From NCBI GenBank assembly GCA_947494715.1, contig CANLWG010000018.1, positions 60,014 to 124,013 of the forward strand: 64,000 nt of DNA. The letters run 5' to 3'. Below, piece after piece: positions 63,385 to 64,000 of this stretch (positions within the stretch are counted from its first letter, which is position 1; every line of letters starts with the position of its first letter). Both the position numbers and the translations under genes were made by a program. The DNA is from an uncultured Flavobacteriaceae bacterium (GTDB lineage Bacteria > Bacteroidota > Bacteroidia > Flavobacteriales > Flavobacteriaceae). Under the pieces are notes generated by a model, which was not told the DNA's origin, searched no databases, and was given only the letters and a program-made list of their open reading frames with translations.

Positions 63385-63392
63385 TATCTTTG
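63385..63392 (+). promoter_or_regulatory. -7 promoter element of the ECF sigma gene
   Basis: TATCTTTG matches TAnnTTTG and lies 16 bp before the TTG start at 63409, which supports that non-ATG start. A weak TTTA at 63364 is the only -33 candidate. Confidence 0.4.
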
Positions 63393-63408
63393 ATGCAAAA
63401 CCAACCCA

Positions 63409-63921
63409 TTGAAAACTGAATCCCAGGACAATGTATGTGAGGAAGCGGTGTTTAGTTCGCTCTTCAAAGCTAATTCTAAAACGGTTTTTAACTATATATA
63501 TTATAAGTTCGGGAATGAGGAAAAGGCCTATGATGCCGTTCAGGAAGCTTTCTTAAAACTTTGGGAAAACTGTGCCAAGGTTAGCCCGGAAAAGGCAAAG
63601 TCCTATGTATATACCGTTGCGAACAATCTTTACCTTAATGTTATCAAAGCCGAAAAGGTGCGTCTAAAATATGCCGACAAAACATTGAACAGTACCAACG
63701 AGTCGCCGGAGTTTTTAATGGAGGAAAACCAATTTAAACAGAAATTGGATCAGGCGTTGGCCAGTTTGCCGGAGAACCAGCGTACCGTTTTTTTGTTGAA
63801 TAGAATCGATGGCAAAAAATATGCGGAAATCGCCGAAATGGAAGAGGTAAGTGTAAAGGCTATAGAGAAAAGGATGCATTTGGCATTGAAAACACTTCGT
63901 GAACAGATTGACGGGATTTGA
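63409..63921 (+). CDS. ECF-type RNA polymerase sigma factor
   Basis: 170 residues: region 2 (FKANSKTVFNYIYYKFGNEE, then AYDAVQEAFLKLWENCAKV) and region 4 (LASLPENQRTVFLLNRIDGK and YAEIAEMEEVSVKAIEKRMH). The start is TTG at 63409: an in-frame TGA lies 18 bp upstream and no ATG is available. No anti-sigma gene is visible, but it may follow beyond the right edge. Divergent from the repeat lipoprotein gene. Its stop codon lies within the first unit of a tandem heptamer repeat. Confidence 0.92.
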   Translation: MKTESQDNVCEEAVFSSLFKANSKTVFNYIYYKFGNEEKAYDAVQEAFLKLWENCAKVSPEKAKSYVYTVANNLYLNVIKAEKVRLKYADKTLNSTNESPEFLMEENQFKQKLDQALASLPENQRTVFLLNRIDGKKYAEIAEMEEVSVKAIEKRMHLALKTLREQIDGI

Positions 63922-64000
63922 GGTTTGAGGTTTGAGGTTTGAGGTTTGAGGTTTGAGGTTTGAGGTTTGAGGTTTGAGGTTTGAGGTTTGAGGTTTGAGG
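63917..64000 (+). repeat. Tandem heptanucleotide repeat (TTTGAGG), at least 12 perfect units
   Basis: Twelve exact copies fill 63917-64000 and continue past the window edge. The TGA stop of the sigma factor gene lies in the first unit, so changes in copy number would not alter the protein, but they would change the spacing to the next gene. Confidence 0.95.

Noticed and set aside
63917..64000. CRISPR-like array at the right end
   Set aside because: Units are 7 bp without spacers; it is a simple tandem repeat.

Overview
The window is AT-rich bacterial chromosome, most likely from a marine member of the Flavobacteriaceae (Bacteroidota; a Zobellia/Maribacter/Arenibacter-like organism is an inference, not a measurement). 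Grounds: several -7 elements of the Bacteroidota form TAnnTTTG, many short lipoproteins, membrane-anchored AraC regulators, three formylglycine-type sulfatases, GIGT-repeat surface proteins with C-terminal coiled coils, a tricorn-like S41 protease, and Ffh, FolD, QueE and LolE-like proteins of the kind this group carries. I saw no tRNA, rRNA, CRISPR array, intact insertion sequence or phage.

Layout. 1-5.2 kb: a minus-strand polysaccharide-degradation operon (two lipoprotein sulfatases, then an exported glycoside hydrolase running off the left edge). 5.5-9.0 kb: CPBP membrane protease, membrane AraC regulator, and a DnaQ-exonuclease/GIY-YIG fusion. 9.0-14.8 kb: a sulfur-oxidation-like cluster (persulfide dioxygenase/rhodanese, DUF2892, SulP transporter, di-haem peroxidase) with an unusual run of tiny, mostly hydrophobic ORFs and a perfect 10-bp inverted repeat upstream of the dioxygenase. 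15-24.9 kb: housekeeping and stress genes, including an ECF42-type sigma factor with its DGPF partner, an isochorismatase, a DinB protein, an epimerase-Crp/Fnr pair, an M20 peptidase, a cysteine synthase, a LolE-like permease and a NamZ muramidase. 25-27.6 kb: WD40 and YceI proteins divergent from a ToxR-like membrane regulator.

27.7-32.3 kb is the most accessory-looking part. Two decayed copies of the same gene tail lie in direct orientation and flank a cassette of AraC regulator, DUF1348 protein, YHS protein, AhpD-like protein and exported isochorismatase-like hydrolase. Two promoters inside the cassette share the same spaced direct-repeat operator, so the cassette looks like one small regulon.

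32.3-47.3 kb: tricorn protease, YkgJ protein, methyltransferase, a snapalysin-type metalloprotease lipoprotein, QueE, two paralogous GIGT-repeat proteins with matching upstream regions, a GC-richer orphan lipoprotein, HerA-like ATPase, HxlR regulator divergent from an alpha/beta hydrolase, VOC protein and zinc alcohol dehydrogenase. 47.5-57.7 kb: an all-minus-strand run of exported hydrolases (two DUF1593 nucleoside-hydrolase-like proteins, ADP-ribosylglycohydrolase, two alpha/beta esterases, a calcineurin-type phosphoesterase, a sulfatase) that looks like a glycan or nucleoside scavenging operon without SusCD or a classical glycoside hydrolase. 57.8-64 kb: small lipoprotein, FolD, four-helix-bundle protein, Ffh, two related lipocalin-like lipoproteins, a divergent ECF sigma factor, and a heptanucleotide repeat running off the right edge.
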